A stretch of 64,000 nt of DNA from Chryseobacterium daecheongense (GTDB taxonomy: Bacteria; Bacteroidota; Bacteroidia; Flavobacteriales; Weeksellaceae), in the NCBI RefSeq assembly GCF_003729955.1, contig NZ_RJTX01000004.1, forward strand, positions 1 to 64,000, read 5' to 3'. Below, piece by piece: positions 26,905 through 35,437 of the stretch; within the stretch, counting starts at the first letter, position 1; each line of letters opens with the position of its first letter. The notes beneath the pieces were generated by a model. It saw only the letters and a list, made by a program, of their open reading frames with translations, was not told the DNA's origin and made no database searches. Made by a program: the position numbers and the translations under genes.

Positions 26905-28851
26905 TTATTTTAAGATTTTAGTGTTAACAGTTTCTCCTTTATCTGAAACAATTTTTACAACATATGAGTTTTTAAGTGAACCATCAAGTTCAATTACAAA
27001 ATCCGTAGAAGTATTAACTGCTTTCTTAGAGATAACTAGTTTACCGCTCATATCATAAACTTCAATATCTGCTTTCTTCCAGTTTGGATCAAATCTAACA
27101 ATATAATTAGTAATTTCTGGATTATAAATTACCATTGTTCTTGAAGGCTTAGCAGATGGCGTTTCAACTGCCAATACGCTGGTAGGCTCTCCATAATATA
27201 AATCATATTCACCACTAGTTACAGGAATCACTTCTCCTTGTTTAGCCTGCATTACAGAACCGTTAAGCGCTCTATAATAGAAACCAGTACCAGAAGATAA
27301 TTGGTGAGTACCATCATTAACTAAGGCGGCATTTTCTCTAATTTCAAATTTATAAGATTTAACGTTAGAGCTATAGTTTACTAATTTAACATTCTTACCT
27401 AAGAAATTATTTTCATTAGCTTCATTAATATATAACCAATAAGAAGAAGTATAGTTGTAATCATATCCTCCGGTTGGAGCTTCTTCGAATGTACCTACAA
27501 CATTAGTAGCACTGTTGGAAACCTGAGTTTTAGCACTTGCTGAATGTCCCGTAGTTCCATTTGGATATACCACATAATAAGTTCTTCCTAGCTCTTTACC
27601 GTTAATATCAAGAGCAATTACTCCGATCTGTTTTACAGTACCTGTAGTGTTTTTACTAGCGGCAACATTGTAATCAACATTGGCCGCTCTAGGAGTATAA
27701 TTAAATCTTCTTAGATTAGCAAAATTAAATAGGTTGCCAGGGCTCGTTGCACTATTATCATTAAGTTTGATAACGAAAGTACCCATTGGTCTTACCATCA
27801 TATCACGAACATCTCCTGTAGGAACCCCTGAAGCAAATGTAATGAATTTATAAGATGAAGAACCTGTACCCCCAGCTGGTGTTGTTGTAACTCCAGAAAC
27901 TTCCAATCTAACTCCACGGATAGTGGAAAGATTCACTCCATCACCAAGGCCTGAACTACCTGGTTCAGAAGTCGCAATTAAAGATAAATCAAGATTAGTC
28001 ATGAAAGGATTGGAGAACTGGTATAAGTTTTTACCATATGTTCCCTGCCAAGCTCCTCCGGGAATATCGAAACCATCCTGTAGATAAGTGTTATACTTTT
28101 CGTTGTACTGGTTTACATTATTACCGTTTGTACCAAAGTTAACGCTTGCACCGGCATTGGTTAATGTTACAGTTGTCCCAGCATCTGTTAATGGACGTCC
28201 CTTAAGAGTTCTAGTAATAGTACTCACATTAAGTCCCGAACCTCCCAACATATAGTATGCTATTCCAGGATTAGCAACGCCTAATTTGGAGTTGATGTCA
28301 ACATTTTGAGACACTGTAGTAGCATTGTTCCAAGTAAGAATCTCATTTTGAGAATATCTCGTATTGGAGAATGTTTTTCCTAATTCTGTACTTAGGGTAG
28401 ATGCTGTCTTGTCATAGAAAGGGAGACCTATCTGCTGATATGTACCATGATTGATAGCTCTAAATTCCTGGTCTACAATACCTGTAATGTTTGCTTGGGG
28501 AATACCGGAAATGAAAAGCTGTCCGTAAGTATATGCAGAGGATACACCAGGAGATGCATATGAGGTATCTTCATTCAATTTATTGACAAAGTTACCACCT
28601 CCGTTTGCTTCTGTTTTATCCACATTTGAAGCATCAACCGTTTTGAAAAGATCTGTACCACTTCCGGAAACCATTATATTACCATGGTTTTCAATGATAC
28701 CATTTCCTTTCATTTGCATGCCTCCACCACTATAAACTAGCGTGCCTTTACTCACATACATATTAGCATTAGTGTCAACATGACATAATATCTGTGCCTG
28801 AACAGAATAACTAATTGCTAACAGACCTATAGCAAATAAACTTTTTCTCAT
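26905..28851 (-). CDS. Secreted protein with T9SS type A sorting domain
   Basis: A 648-aa exported protein. The start at 28851 places a clean signal peptide (MRKSLFAIGLLAISYSVQAQ) at the N-terminus; a longer in-frame start at 28905 lies in the promoter and is unlikely. The body is beta-rich and Gly/Ser/Thr/Asn-rich without a recognisable enzyme domain. The last 80 residues form a type A sorting domain, with YNPEITNYIVRFDPN, then IEVYDMSGKLVISK and the terminal TVNTKILK. The SprA translocon should secrete it. Adhesin or surface-layer role is possible but not shown. Confidence 0.88.
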   Translation of the reverse strand: MRKSLFAIGLLAISYSVQAQILCHVDTNANMYVSKGTLVYSGGGMQMKGNGIIENHGNIMVSGSGTDLFKTVDASNVDKTEANGGGNFVNKLNEDTSYASPGVSSAYTYGQLFISGIPQANITGIVDQEFRAINHGTYQQIGLPFYDKTASTLSTELGKTFSNTRYSQNEILTWNNATTVSQNVDINSKLGVANPGIAYYMLGGSGLNVSTITRTLKGRPLTDAGTTVTLTNAGASVNFGTNGNNVNQYNEKYNTYLQDGFDIPGGAWQGTYGKNLYQFSNPFMTNLDLSLIATSEPGSSGLGDGVNLSTIRGVRLEVSGVTTTPAGGTGSSSYKFITFASGVPTGDVRDMMVRPMGTFVIKLNDNSATSPGNLFNFANLRRFNYTPRAANVDYNVAASKNTTGTVKQIGVIALDINGKELGRTYYVVYPNGTTGHSASAKTQVSNSATNVVGTFEEAPTGGYDYNYTSSYWLYINEANENNFLGKNVKLVNYSSNVKSYKFEIRENAALVNDGTHQLSSGTGFYYRALNGSVMQAKQGEVIPVTSGEYDLYYGEPTSVLAVETPSAKPSRTMVIYNPEITNYIVRFDPNWKKADIEVYDMSGKLVISKKAVNTSTDFVIELDGSLKNSYVVKIVSDKGETVNTKILK

Positions 28852-28863
28852 TGTAAATAAATT

Positions 28864-28884
28864 ATTTGTGTGTGTTGTGTGTGT
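28864..28884. repeat. GT/CA dinucleotide tract in the 5' UTR of the T9SS cargo gene
   Basis: Two GT/CA runs with a one-base interruption lie between the promoter and the start codon at 28851. They would be read as a CA-rich leader on the minus strand. Confidence 0.6.
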
Positions 28885-28902
28885 TAATACAATCTTCACC
28901 TG

Positions 28903-28910
28903 CAAAGGTA
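28903..28910 (-). promoter_or_regulatory. -7 element of the T9SS cargo gene
   Basis: TACCTTTG on the minus strand is a perfect TAnnTTTG match, 51 bp before the chosen ATG. Upstream is A/T-homopolymer sequence without a clear TTG. Confidence 0.5.
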
Positions 28911-28940
28911 TAATTTTTTTTTAAAGAAAAAAAAAATATC

Positions 28941-30128
28941 TTACTTATTAACAAAAATATTATCTTCCGTTAATATGATTTCCTTTTCTTCACCAATTGA
29001 AAACATATAATCTTCGAGAACTTTTTCAGTAGTTCCTCTAAGACCTCTCGCTCCTAATCCTTTCTCAATTGTTTCCTCTACAATTTTCTCAATTGCTCCA
29101 TCCGTAAATACCAATTTTGTGCCATCCATTTTAAACAGCTCAACAAATTGATTTACAATTGAATTCTTCGGTTCTTTCATAATTCTCACCATTGTTTCTT
29201 TGGTTAATTTATCAAGATAGGTGATGATTGGAAATCTTCCCAAAAGTTCGGGAATTAATCCGAAAGAACGCAGATCAATCGCATTAATATTCGTTAATAT
29301 ATATTCATCTTCATCGGTCTTATTGATTTTTTCAGCACTGAAACCAATAGCCTGCTTGTTGAGTCTTCTTTCAATGATCTCTTTAATCCCATCAAAAGCT
29401 CCTCCTGCAATGAAAAGAATATTCTGGGTGTTTACCTGGATGTATTTTTGGTCTGGGTGTTTTCTACCACCCTGCGGCGGAACATTTACAATACTTCCTT
29501 CAAGTAATTTCAGCAATCCCTGCTGAACACCTTCTCCGGAAACGTCTCTTGTAATACTAGGGTTATCTGATTTTCTGGCAATTTTATCAATCTCATCGAT
29601 GAAAACAATTCCTTTTTCAGCTTTTTCCACATCATAATCTGCCACCATTAATAATCTGGATAAGATGCTTTCAACATCTTCTCCCACGTACCCTGCTTCG
29701 GTAAGAATAGTTGCATCTACGATACAGAACGGAACATCTAACTCCCTTGCGATGGTTTTGGCCAATAAGGTTTTTCCGGTTCCTGTCTCTCCGATCATAA
29801 TGATGTTTGACTTTTCAAGCTCTACTTCTCTGTTTTCATCCTGAGCATGAAGCAATCTTTTATAATGATTATAGACAGCAATGGAAAGTTGCTTTTTTGC
29901 CTGATCCTGCCCAATCACATACTGATCAAGGAATTCTTTGATCTCCTTTGGCTTTTTAAGCTCATCTATAGTTTCTGCAGGAGAAAATCCGTCTTTTGAA
30001 ACACTGTCTTTGACGATGGAATGCGCCTGTTCAATACAATTTTCACAAATAAAACCATTCTGCCCGGAAATCAGCATCTGCACTTCATTTCTTTTTCTTC
30101 CGCAGAAAGAACATTGGTTTGCGTTCAT
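28941..30128 (-). CDS. clpX: ATP-dependent Clp protease ATP-binding subunit ClpX
   Basis: AAA+ unfoldase that feeds substrates to ClpP. The 395-aa protein has the N-terminal zinc-binding domain (CSFCGRK and CENC, residues 7-36), Walker A GETGTGKT, the pore-loop motif GYVGEDVES, Walker B VFIDEIDK and the arginine-finger region toward SFGLIPELLGRFP. Length is slightly short of the common 420 aa but no domain is missing. clpP is not adjacent. A hairpin separates it from the upstream HIT gene. Confidence 0.97.
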   Translation of the reverse strand: MNANQCSFCGRKRNEVQMLISGQNGFICENCIEQAHSIVKDSVSKDGFSPAETIDELKKPKEIKEFLDQYVIGQDQAKKQLSIAVYNHYKRLLHAQDENREVELEKSNIIMIGETGTGKTLLAKTIARELDVPFCIVDATILTEAGYVGEDVESILSRLLMVADYDVEKAEKGIVFIDEIDKIARKSDNPSITRDVSGEGVQQGLLKLLEGSIVNVPPQGGRKHPDQKYIQVNTQNILFIAGGAFDGIKEIIERRLNKQAIGFSAEKINKTDEDEYILTNINAIDLRSFGLIPELLGRFPIITYLDKLTKETMVRIMKEPKNSIVNQFVELFKMDGTKLVFTDGAIEKIVEETIEKGLGARGLRGTTEKVLEDYMFSIGEEKEIILTEDNIFVNK

Positions 30129-30156
30129 ATTCTAAATATAATTATCTGTAAAGAAA

Positions 30157-30182
30157 ATCGTAAAAAATTTCTTTTTTACGAT
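30157..30182 (-). terminator. Hairpin between the HIT gene and clpX
   Basis: An 11-bp perfect stem ATCGTAAAAAA / TTTTTTACGAT with a 4-nt loop, followed on the minus strand by TTTTCTTT. It lies after the greA-HIT pair and before clpX. Confidence 0.6.
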
Positions 30183-30193
30183 CTCCTTATTTT

Positions 30194-30583
30194 TTAAGAA
30201 TTAATGATTGAGTTTTGAATTTCTGTATACTCTTCACTTGTTAATTTCAATCTTTCATTTCTGAAGTTCATGTCTTCCATTTTATTCAGAGGAATCAAAT
30301 GGATATGGGCATGAGGAACTTCCAATCCTACTACCGCCACTCCTACTCTCACGCACGGGATCGCATTTTTTATTTTTTTGGCCACCTCCTGGGCAAATCC
30401 CCAAAGGTTTTTATATTCTTCGCTTTCCAGATCAAAGATCAGATCCACTTCTTTTTTGGGAACAACTAGTGTATGACCTTTAACCAGAGGCATTGCATCT
30501 AAAAATGCTATAAAGTTTTCATCTTCCGCAATTATATATGAGGGAATTTCGCCGTTGATGATTTTTGTGAATATCGTGCTCAT
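30194..30583 (-). CDS. HIT family protein
   Basis: Histidine-triad nucleotide hydrolase/transferase of 129 aa. The triad motif HAHIHLIPL is near the C-terminus (about residue 92) and the N-terminal TIFTKIINGEIPSYII is typical of bacterial Hint-type proteins. It is cytoplasmic. It follows greA at 37 bp, a gap made entirely of TTAGnnn heptamers, and is probably co-transcribed with greA. Confidence 0.93.
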   Translation of the reverse strand: MSTIFTKIINGEIPSYIIAEDENFIAFLDAMPLVKGHTLVVPKKEVDLIFDLESEEYKNLWGFAQEVAKKIKNAIPCVRVGVAVVGLEVPHAHIHLIPLNKMEDMNFRNERLKLTSEEYTEIQNSIINS

Positions 30584-30586
30584 CTT

Positions 30587-30621
30587 TTAGAAATTAGAGG
30601 TTAGAAGTTAGCTATTAGAAT
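30587..30621. repeat. Five perfect-phase TTAGnnn heptamers between greA and the HIT gene
   Basis: The whole gap between the two genes is five successive heptamers each starting TTAG with three variable bases, running up to the greA stop codon. It is the same unit as in the inverted array at 59206-59263. Confidence 0.75.
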
Positions 30622-31091
30622 TACAAAGTGATTTCCAGTACTTCAAAAGATAATTTATTGCCATTAGGTAAAGTAATTTCTGCTGTTTCCCCAACTACTT
30701 TTCCTAATAATCCTTTTGCAATGGGAGTATTTACAGAGATTTTACCACTTTTAAGGTCACTTTCATTGTCTGGAACCAATGTGAAAATCTGCTCCTGCTT
30801 AGTAGCATTGTTTTTCAATTTCACTGTTGTTAAAATTGAAACTTTAGAAGTATCCAATTGGCTTTCATCTATTATTTTAGAAGTGGCAATAGCATCCTTA
30901 AGTTTAGAAATTCTCATTTCCAACATTCCCTGTGCTTCTTTAGCAGCATCATATTCCGCATTTTCAGATAAATCCCCTTTATCTCTTGCTTCTGCAATCT
31001 GCTGGGTAATTTTTGGTCTTTCTACAGTTTCCAACTGTTCCAGCTCAGCTTTCATTTTCTCTAGTCCCTCCTTTGTTACGTAGCTTGCCAT
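30621..31091 (-). CDS. greA: Transcription elongation factor GreA
   Basis: Rescues backtracked RNA polymerase by stimulating transcript cleavage. The 156-aa length is normal. The N-terminal coiled coil carries the acidic tip motif (EARDKGDLSENAEYDAAKE, residues about 34-52), and the C-terminal domain (from about residue 80) contains the FKBP-like fold with SVNTPIAKGLLGKVVGE. A leader of about 75 nt with a terminator-like hairpin lies upstream. The HIT gene follows. Confidence 0.96.
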   Translation of the reverse strand: MASYVTKEGLEKMKAELEQLETVERPKITQQIAEARDKGDLSENAEYDAAKEAQGMLEMRISKLKDAIATSKIIDESQLDTSKVSILTTVKLKNNATKQEQIFTLVPDNESDLKSGKISVNTPIAKGLLGKVVGETAEITLPNGNKLSFEVLEITL

Positions 31092-31126
31092 AATTTTAAG
31101 AATTTAGTTTTAGTATAAAAAAATAA

Positions 31127-31142
31127 TCCGACATTTGCCGGA
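31127..31142 (-). promoter_or_regulatory. Terminator-like hairpin in the greA leader
   Basis: On the minus strand TCCGG-CAAATG-TCGGA (5 bp including one G-U) is followed by TTATTTTTTT, 35 bp upstream of the greA ATG and downstream of a TATATTTG promoter element. No gene on this strand ends here, so it is better read as a leader attenuator than as a terminator of another unit. Confidence 0.45.
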
Positions 31143-31175
31143 CAATGTTTTCGTTTAATAATCGTTTAATTTTTA

Positions 31176-31183
31176 CAAATATA
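31176..31183 (-). promoter_or_regulatory. -7 element of greA
   Basis: TATATTTG on the minus strand matches TAnnTTTG. It implies a leader of about 75-80 nt. No clear -33 TTG is present. Confidence 0.4.
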
Positions 31184-31200
31184 TAAAAATTTAAATTGAA

Positions 31201-31653
31201 ATGAAAAAAACTTTTTCAATCTTATCTATTTTTACATTATTGATTTTCAGTAATTTAAGTATAAATTCATGTGGGAGCACGGATGATACCGTAAGCTGTT
31301 TTCCCAGCACTCCTATTAATGTTACTTTAAACCTCAATCTCCCTGCTTATAATGTTTTGAACCAGGTTGGAGGCTGGATGTATGTGAATGAGCAGCAATC
31401 AGGAACCAGAGGGTTAATTATCGTAAGAGCTTCCGACACTAATTTTAAGGTATATGACAGAAACGCACCTCATATTTGTCCTGATAGCAACACCACATTA
31501 GAAGTTAAAGATAATATAAGCATTATTTGCCCAAAAGATAATGCGACATGGATCCTTCTTACAGGACAGCCTACAGCAGTTTCCTCTGTTCCTCCTAAAA
31601 CATATCCATATAATTATGATCCCACCGGTAAAATCTTAACGGTGTATTACTAG
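31201..31653 (+). CDS. Lipoprotein with degenerate Rieske-like domain
   Basis: A 150-aa exported protein with a signal peptide and lipobox-like SINSC (Cys24). The C-terminal half has the layout of a small Rieske domain: YDRNAPHIC, a spacer, ICPKDNATW, then LLTGQPT and a final strand GKILTVYY. The two Fe-binding motifs CxH and CxxH are altered to APH and CPKD, so a canonical [2Fe-2S] cluster is not expected. The Rieske relationship is inferred from pattern only. Stand-alone gene, divergent from greA, with a convergent terminator downstream. Confidence 0.65.
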   Translation: MKKTFSILSIFTLLIFSNLSINSCGSTDDTVSCFPSTPINVTLNLNLPAYNVLNQVGGWMYVNEQQSGTRGLIIVRASDTNFKVYDRNAPHICPDSNTTLEVKDNISIICPKDNATWILLTGQPTAVSSVPPKTYPYNYDPTGKILTVYY

Positions 31654-31671
31654 TAGAATACTAAAAAAATA

Positions 31672-31693
31672 AGACCGTTCTTTATGACGGTCT
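31672..31693. terminator. Bidirectional terminator
   Basis: AGACCGT / ACGGTCT with an 8-nt loop, A-run on the left and T-run on the right, between convergent genes. Confidence 0.8.
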
Positions 31694-31718
31694 CATTTTT
31701 AGTTTAGTTATCAGTTAT

Positions 31719-32519
31719 TTATCTTTCTAAAAGATTGTTATTCTTTTTATTTGATTCTACTAACTTTTCTCTTTTCGTTTTATCCATCGCTCTTCCCGGA
31801 TAAGGATTAATTCTAAATTCCTCTCGTTTTTGGATATACTGTTCTCTGGTTATAGGAATCCCTTTTTGAAATTGTTTTATTTCTACTTGCTTTTTTTCTA
31901 TACCAATAACATGAAACTCATTATACCCCTTTTCATCACTTAATTCCAAAATAAGTCCAGGTAGACCTTTAAATCTGTATGGCCCTTCTGAAATAGGAAT
32001 ATCCTTTGTGTACCATGCTGTGTACATTTTTTTATTAAATAAAACAGTCGCTCTATAACATTGATATCCGAGGATATCCTTCTTTTCATGAAAATTAGTA
32101 TTCCATTTTGGAAAATCGGCTTCGAACGTATAAAAATCTCTGTATAAATTATTTGTAACATAAATTCGAGAATTTTCTCTGTATACAGAATATCCAATAG
32201 CTGATTTTGGCAAATCAGCTATTTTAATTTCAGGACTTGTATTTGAATTTCTAGCAATATTGACTACATTCTCAATAGCCATTCTCCTTTTCATAAAGCC
32301 TTCGCTATAATAAATAGAGGAGTTTGTATTCAAATCTAAAATCATAACCTCATTTATTCTATGACTCATATCTAAATCCATTGTGTCACGAACAAAAGAG
32401 AACATATATTTCACTTCTAATTCTGACATATTTTTATTTAGTTTCTCTTGTCCAAAAACAGAAACTTCAAAAAAAAGGATTAAACATAAAGAAAAAAGTA
32501 TTTTCACCATCAAATTCAT
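31719..32519 (-). CDS. GLPGLI family protein
   Basis: Exported protein of 266 aa with an N-terminal signal peptide (ends VFGQ). The family name motif is present as KGLPGLILELSD near residue 165, with CYRATVLFNKKMYTAWYTKDIPI before it. GLPGLI proteins are common in Bacteroidetes and often sit beside TonB-dependent receptors; their function is not known. The ATG shares one base with the stop of the upstream small secreted protein, so translation is coupled. Confidence 0.88.
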   Translation of the reverse strand: MNLMVKILFSLCLILFFEVSVFGQEKLNKNMSELEVKYMFSFVRDTMDLDMSHRINEVMILDLNTNSSIYYSEGFMKRRMAIENVVNIARNSNTSPEIKIADLPKSAIGYSVYRENSRIYVTNNLYRDFYTFEADFPKWNTNFHEKKDILGYQCYRATVLFNKKMYTAWYTKDIPISEGPYRFKGLPGLILELSDEKGYNEFHVIGIEKKQVEIKQFQKGIPITREQYIQKREEFRINPYPGRAMDKTKREKLVESNKKNNNLLER

Positions 32520-32800
32520 TAAGAATAACCATTATAAGCATATCCCCAACCCTCAAACGGAGCATCACACTCCTCTTCCATCCTATTAATCTCTACTTCA
32601 ATACAACTAATAGGTGAACCCGCAAGATCTATGTATTCTGTATATCCGCACGAAGATGTAATAGGTATAATTGGATCATAAAAAATAGCCTTTACTCCTA
32701 CTAAGCATTCAACTTTTAAATTCTTTTCGGTTTCTACGGAATTTTTAGCACTCATTAAACCCGCAACTCCTAACGCGGCAATTAAGCTAATTTTTTTCAT
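32519..32800 (-). CDS. Small secreted protein, unknown function
   Basis: A 93-aa product with a typical signal peptide (MKKISLIAALGVAGLMSAK). The mature part has four cysteines (within KVECLVGV, SSCGYTEY, ISCIEVE and EECDAPF) and an acidic character. The start at 32800 was chosen because it begins at the signal peptide; an upstream ATG at 32827 adds nine residues. Its stop overlaps the GLPGLI start. No family recognised. The XRE-type regulator gene diverges from it and may control it. Confidence 0.7.
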   Translation of the reverse strand: MKKISLIAALGVAGLMSAKNSVETEKNLKVECLVGVKAIFYDPIIPITSSCGYTEYIDLAGSPISCIEVEINRMEEECDAPFEGWGYAYNGYS

Positions 32801-32906
32801 AAAAAATGTTTTTATTTTGTTAAACATTTCAAAATTAATTAATGAGCTCTCAAGACATAGAAATTATATAAATAAAAATAATACTTTTACGCATAAAAAC
32901 ATACAA

Positions 32907-33227
32907 ATGATGAATATTATAGGAACCCGAATAAAGAAAATCCGGGAAGAAAAAGGTATTAAACAAGAATACATTGCTCATGAAATGGAAATTTCTCAAG
33001 GTAATTATAGTAGGTTAGAGAAAGACGATAGTCGTCTTAATGTCCCTAAGCTACAAAAGATTGTAAAGATTCTCAACATTTCTTTTTCTTCTTTATTTGA
33101 TGAAGGCAACTCATTTTATTCTGAAAATAATGAAGAACAAAAAAGATTCGTTATTAATAAAGAGTATATTCAAAGTTTAAAGGAAGAAATTATTTTTCTT
33201 AGAAAGATGTTGGAAAATAAAAAGTAG
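32907..33227 (+). CDS. XRE-family helix-turn-helix regulator
   Basis: A DNA-binding regulator of 106 aa with the start at 32907 (a second ATG follows immediately). The XRE helix-turn-helix covers residues about 5-60, with IGTRIKKIREEKGIKQEYIA and MEISQGNYSRLEKD as the recognition region. The C-terminal 35 residues form a charged helix suited to dimerisation. It is divergent from the small secreted protein and GLPGLI genes and 5 bp upstream of dtd. Confidence 0.87.
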   Translation: MMNIIGTRIKKIREEKGIKQEYIAHEMEISQGNYSRLEKDDSRLNVPKLQKIVKILNISFSSLFDEGNSFYSENNEEQKRFVINKEYIQSLKEEIIFLRKMLENKK

Positions 33228-33232
33228 TCTAA

Positions 33233-33682
33233 ATGAAAGCAGTTATACAAAGAGTTTCCGAAGCCAATGTAAAGGTGGATGGAAAAGTGGTGGGAGAAAT
33301 TAATAAGGGGTTAATGCTTTTGATCGGCATTGATGAAGCCGATGAAAAGACCGATGCAGACTGGCTGGTTCAAAAGATCCTGAATGTAAGAATTTTTGGT
33401 GATGCTGAGGAAAAGCTCAATCTTTCTGTACAGGATATTTCAGGAGAAATTCTTTGCATCAGCCAATTCACCTTGATCGCGGATTATAAGAAAGGAAACC
33501 GCCCGTCTTTTATAAAAGCTGCCAAACCAGATAAGGCTGTTCCTTTGTTCGATTATTTTAAAGAACAGATTGCCAAATCCGGATTGAAAACCGAAAGCGG
33601 CATTTTTGGGGCGGATATGAAAGTGTCTCTGATTAATGACGGACCCGTTACCGTTGTAATGGATTCTATTACAAAAAATTAA
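33233..33682 (+). CDS. dtd: D-aminoacyl-tRNA deacylase
   Basis: Removes D-amino acids wrongly attached to tRNA. The 149-aa length is normal. It starts MKAVIQRVSEANVKVDGK and has the active-site segment SQFTLIADYKKGNRPSF (about residues 78-94) and the C-terminal GPVTVVMDS motif with the Gly-Pro used for chiral proofreading. It is immediately downstream of the XRE gene, probably a coincidence of position. Confidence 0.96.
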   Translation: MKAVIQRVSEANVKVDGKVVGEINKGLMLLIGIDEADEKTDADWLVQKILNVRIFGDAEEKLNLSVQDISGEILCISQFTLIADYKKGNRPSFIKAAKPDKAVPLFDYFKEQIAKSGLKTESGIFGADMKVSLINDGPVTVVMDSITKN

Positions 33683-33693
33683 AAATTAGTTTA

Positions 33694-34818
33694 ATGTCTG
33701 GACTCAGTTACCTTTTCTCAGTTTTGCTGGTAGTTTTATTTTCCATTTCCTGTAGTGCCCAATCCCGGGATGAGCTTTTAAAAATGAAGCTGGATTCTGC
33801 TTTTTCGGGTATCTTTCGTGATAATGAACCCGGAGGAAGCATTTTTATTCAACAGGGTGAAAAAGTTTTGTATGAAAAATCTTTTGGCTTGGCAAATCTA
33901 CAAACTAAAGAAAAGTTTACAAGCAAAACCGTTTCGAATACAGGATCTATCACCAAAACATTTGTAGCCTATGGAATTTTAATTCTCCAGGACAGAAAAA
34001 AATTATCTGTTGAAGATCCTCTATTGAAATTCTTTCCTGACTTCAAAAATAAAAGCATTGCTGCAAAAATACAATTAAGACATCTTTTGACCCATACTTC
34101 CGGACTTCCTGACATTAGAGGGGTGGAAAAGGACAGTGTATTTTATTTAACGGCAAAAGATGAAGAAAATTTCCAGCCTTTGAAGCTTACGGATTCTTTG
34201 AACTTTGAGCCCGGTTCAAAATGGGAATATTCTAATCCTTCCTACAATGGATTGGCTTTAGTTATAGAAAAGACGAGTAAAATGAAGTGGCAGCGTTTCA
34301 TTGACTTAAATATTTTCAAACCCAGCGGAATGAAAAACAGCAAAATAACTGATGGTAAGTACCCTGATAAAAATGTAGCTCATGGTTATATTCTTAAGAA
34401 TAATCAATACCAGGAATATGATTATGGTGAATACCCAACTTTTACAGCTGCCGGAAATGGAGGAGTATGGAGTTCTATAGAGGACTTGAGGAAATATGTA
34501 AAAGCAATGCAGAAATGTAAAATAACTCATTGTGATATAATAGAATCATCAAAAACAGTGCAAACACCTGAAAACTGGAAAAAAGAAAATCCCATGTTTC
34601 ATTCCGGTGTATGGTTTGTACATAAAGGATTCTATGCTGAACAAAAAACTGAGGAATCAGTAGATGTCATAGAACATGCAGGAGATCAGGGTGGATTCAA
34701 ATCTCATTTGATTATGATCCCTGAAAAGAATATTTCCATAATCTGGCTTACCAATAATAATACATTTATCACGGGACATATCCGCAGAATATTATTAAAA
34801 TTAAAATATATTGATTAA
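33694..34818 (+). CDS. Serine hydrolase of the beta-lactamase / class C family
   Basis: An exported hydrolase of 374 aa. A signal peptide ends with SISCSAQ and could be processed as a lipoprotein at Cys20. The catalytic motif SITK (S85, K88), YSN (WEYSNPSYNG) and HAGDQGG toward the C-terminus are the three conserved boxes of the beta-lactamase/DD-peptidase-like family. The substrate may be a peptide, ester or beta-lactam; none is indicated. It starts 11 bp after dtd, so is co-transcribed. Confidence 0.88.
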   Translation: MSGLSYLFSVLLVVLFSISCSAQSRDELLKMKLDSAFSGIFRDNEPGGSIFIQQGEKVLYEKSFGLANLQTKEKFTSKTVSNTGSITKTFVAYGILILQDRKKLSVEDPLLKFFPDFKNKSIAAKIQLRHLLTHTSGLPDIRGVEKDSVFYLTAKDEENFQPLKLTDSLNFEPGSKWEYSNPSYNGLALVIEKTSKMKWQRFIDLNIFKPSGMKNSKITDGKYPDKNVAHGYILKNNQYQEYDYGEYPTFTAAGNGGVWSSIEDLRKYVKAMQKCKITHCDIIESSKTVQTPENWKKENPMFHSGVWFVHKGFYAEQKTEESVDVIEHAGDQGGFKSHLIMIPEKNISIIWLTNNNTFITGHIRRILLKLKYID

Positions 34819-34832
34819 GGTCATTATGACAA

Positions 34833-34867
34833 AAAAAAGCTGCCCCGGAATCGGTGCAGCTTTTTTT
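34833..34867. terminator. Bidirectional terminator
   Basis: AAAAAAGCTGC / GCAGCTTTTTT arms around a loop with an inner CCG/CGG pair, located between convergent genes. Confidence 0.88.
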
Positions 34868-34880
34868 ATAATACTATAAA

Positions 34881-35393
34881 CTATTGAGCAGGAACACTGT
34901 TAAAATTAAGTGCCACTCTTAGATTCATGTCAGATGTGGTTTGATTTCTCAATTCATAAACGGTTCTTACAGTAAGACCGCTACTTTTTACAATACTATC
35001 CAGATACCCGGTATCATTAAGATCTAAGTTAACACTAGACGAAGTGGTGGAAATATCAGTACGTGACGCCACTAATTTCTCTCCGGTTCCGGTTGAAGAA
35101 ATATACACTTTGATAGATTTCAGGGCACTTAGATTACCCCCTGAAGGAGAAACTACAGATACTTTCGCGTCTGAAATCCTTACATCTTTAATTTGTGCAT
35201 TATTGTTTCCCCCAAACCAGGTTTGTACATTGGTAGCTGTTGCTGTGGATGATACTTCCTGATTGGCAGGAACTCCTGTTGAAATCATTACGTTGGCCGT
35301 ATAGGGAAAAGTATTCTGAACCAGCGACTGAACCGTTCCACAACTTACTAATGCCGCCGAAGCTATTACTGCGGTTAAAACTATATTTTTCAT
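34881..35393 (-). CDS. Putative lipoprotein, unknown function
   Basis: A 170-aa exported protein with a short signal peptide and lipobox ALVSCG (Cys18). The mature part is rich in Ser, Thr, Val and Asn with alternating hydrophobic residues, as in a beta-sandwich. No enzyme motif and no family recognised. It is followed by a strong convergent terminator; the next lipoprotein gene upstream is 44 bp away on the same strand. Confidence 0.72.
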   Translation of the reverse strand: MKNIVLTAVIASAALVSCGTVQSLVQNTFPYTANVMISTGVPANQEVSSTATATNVQTWFGGNNNAQIKDVRISDAKVSVVSPSGGNLSALKSIKVYISSTGTGEKLVASRTDISTTSSSVNLDLNDTGYLDSIVKSSGLTVRTVYELRNQTTSDMNLRVALNFNSVPAQ

Positions 35394-35437
35394 AATAGTA
35401 ATTCTTTTTAAAAGATACCTTACAGAAATTGTACCAA

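Noticed and set aside
30628..31083. Plus-strand frame antisense to greA (151 codons)
   Set aside because: It is the opposite strand of a confidently identified gene and has no domain or start signal.
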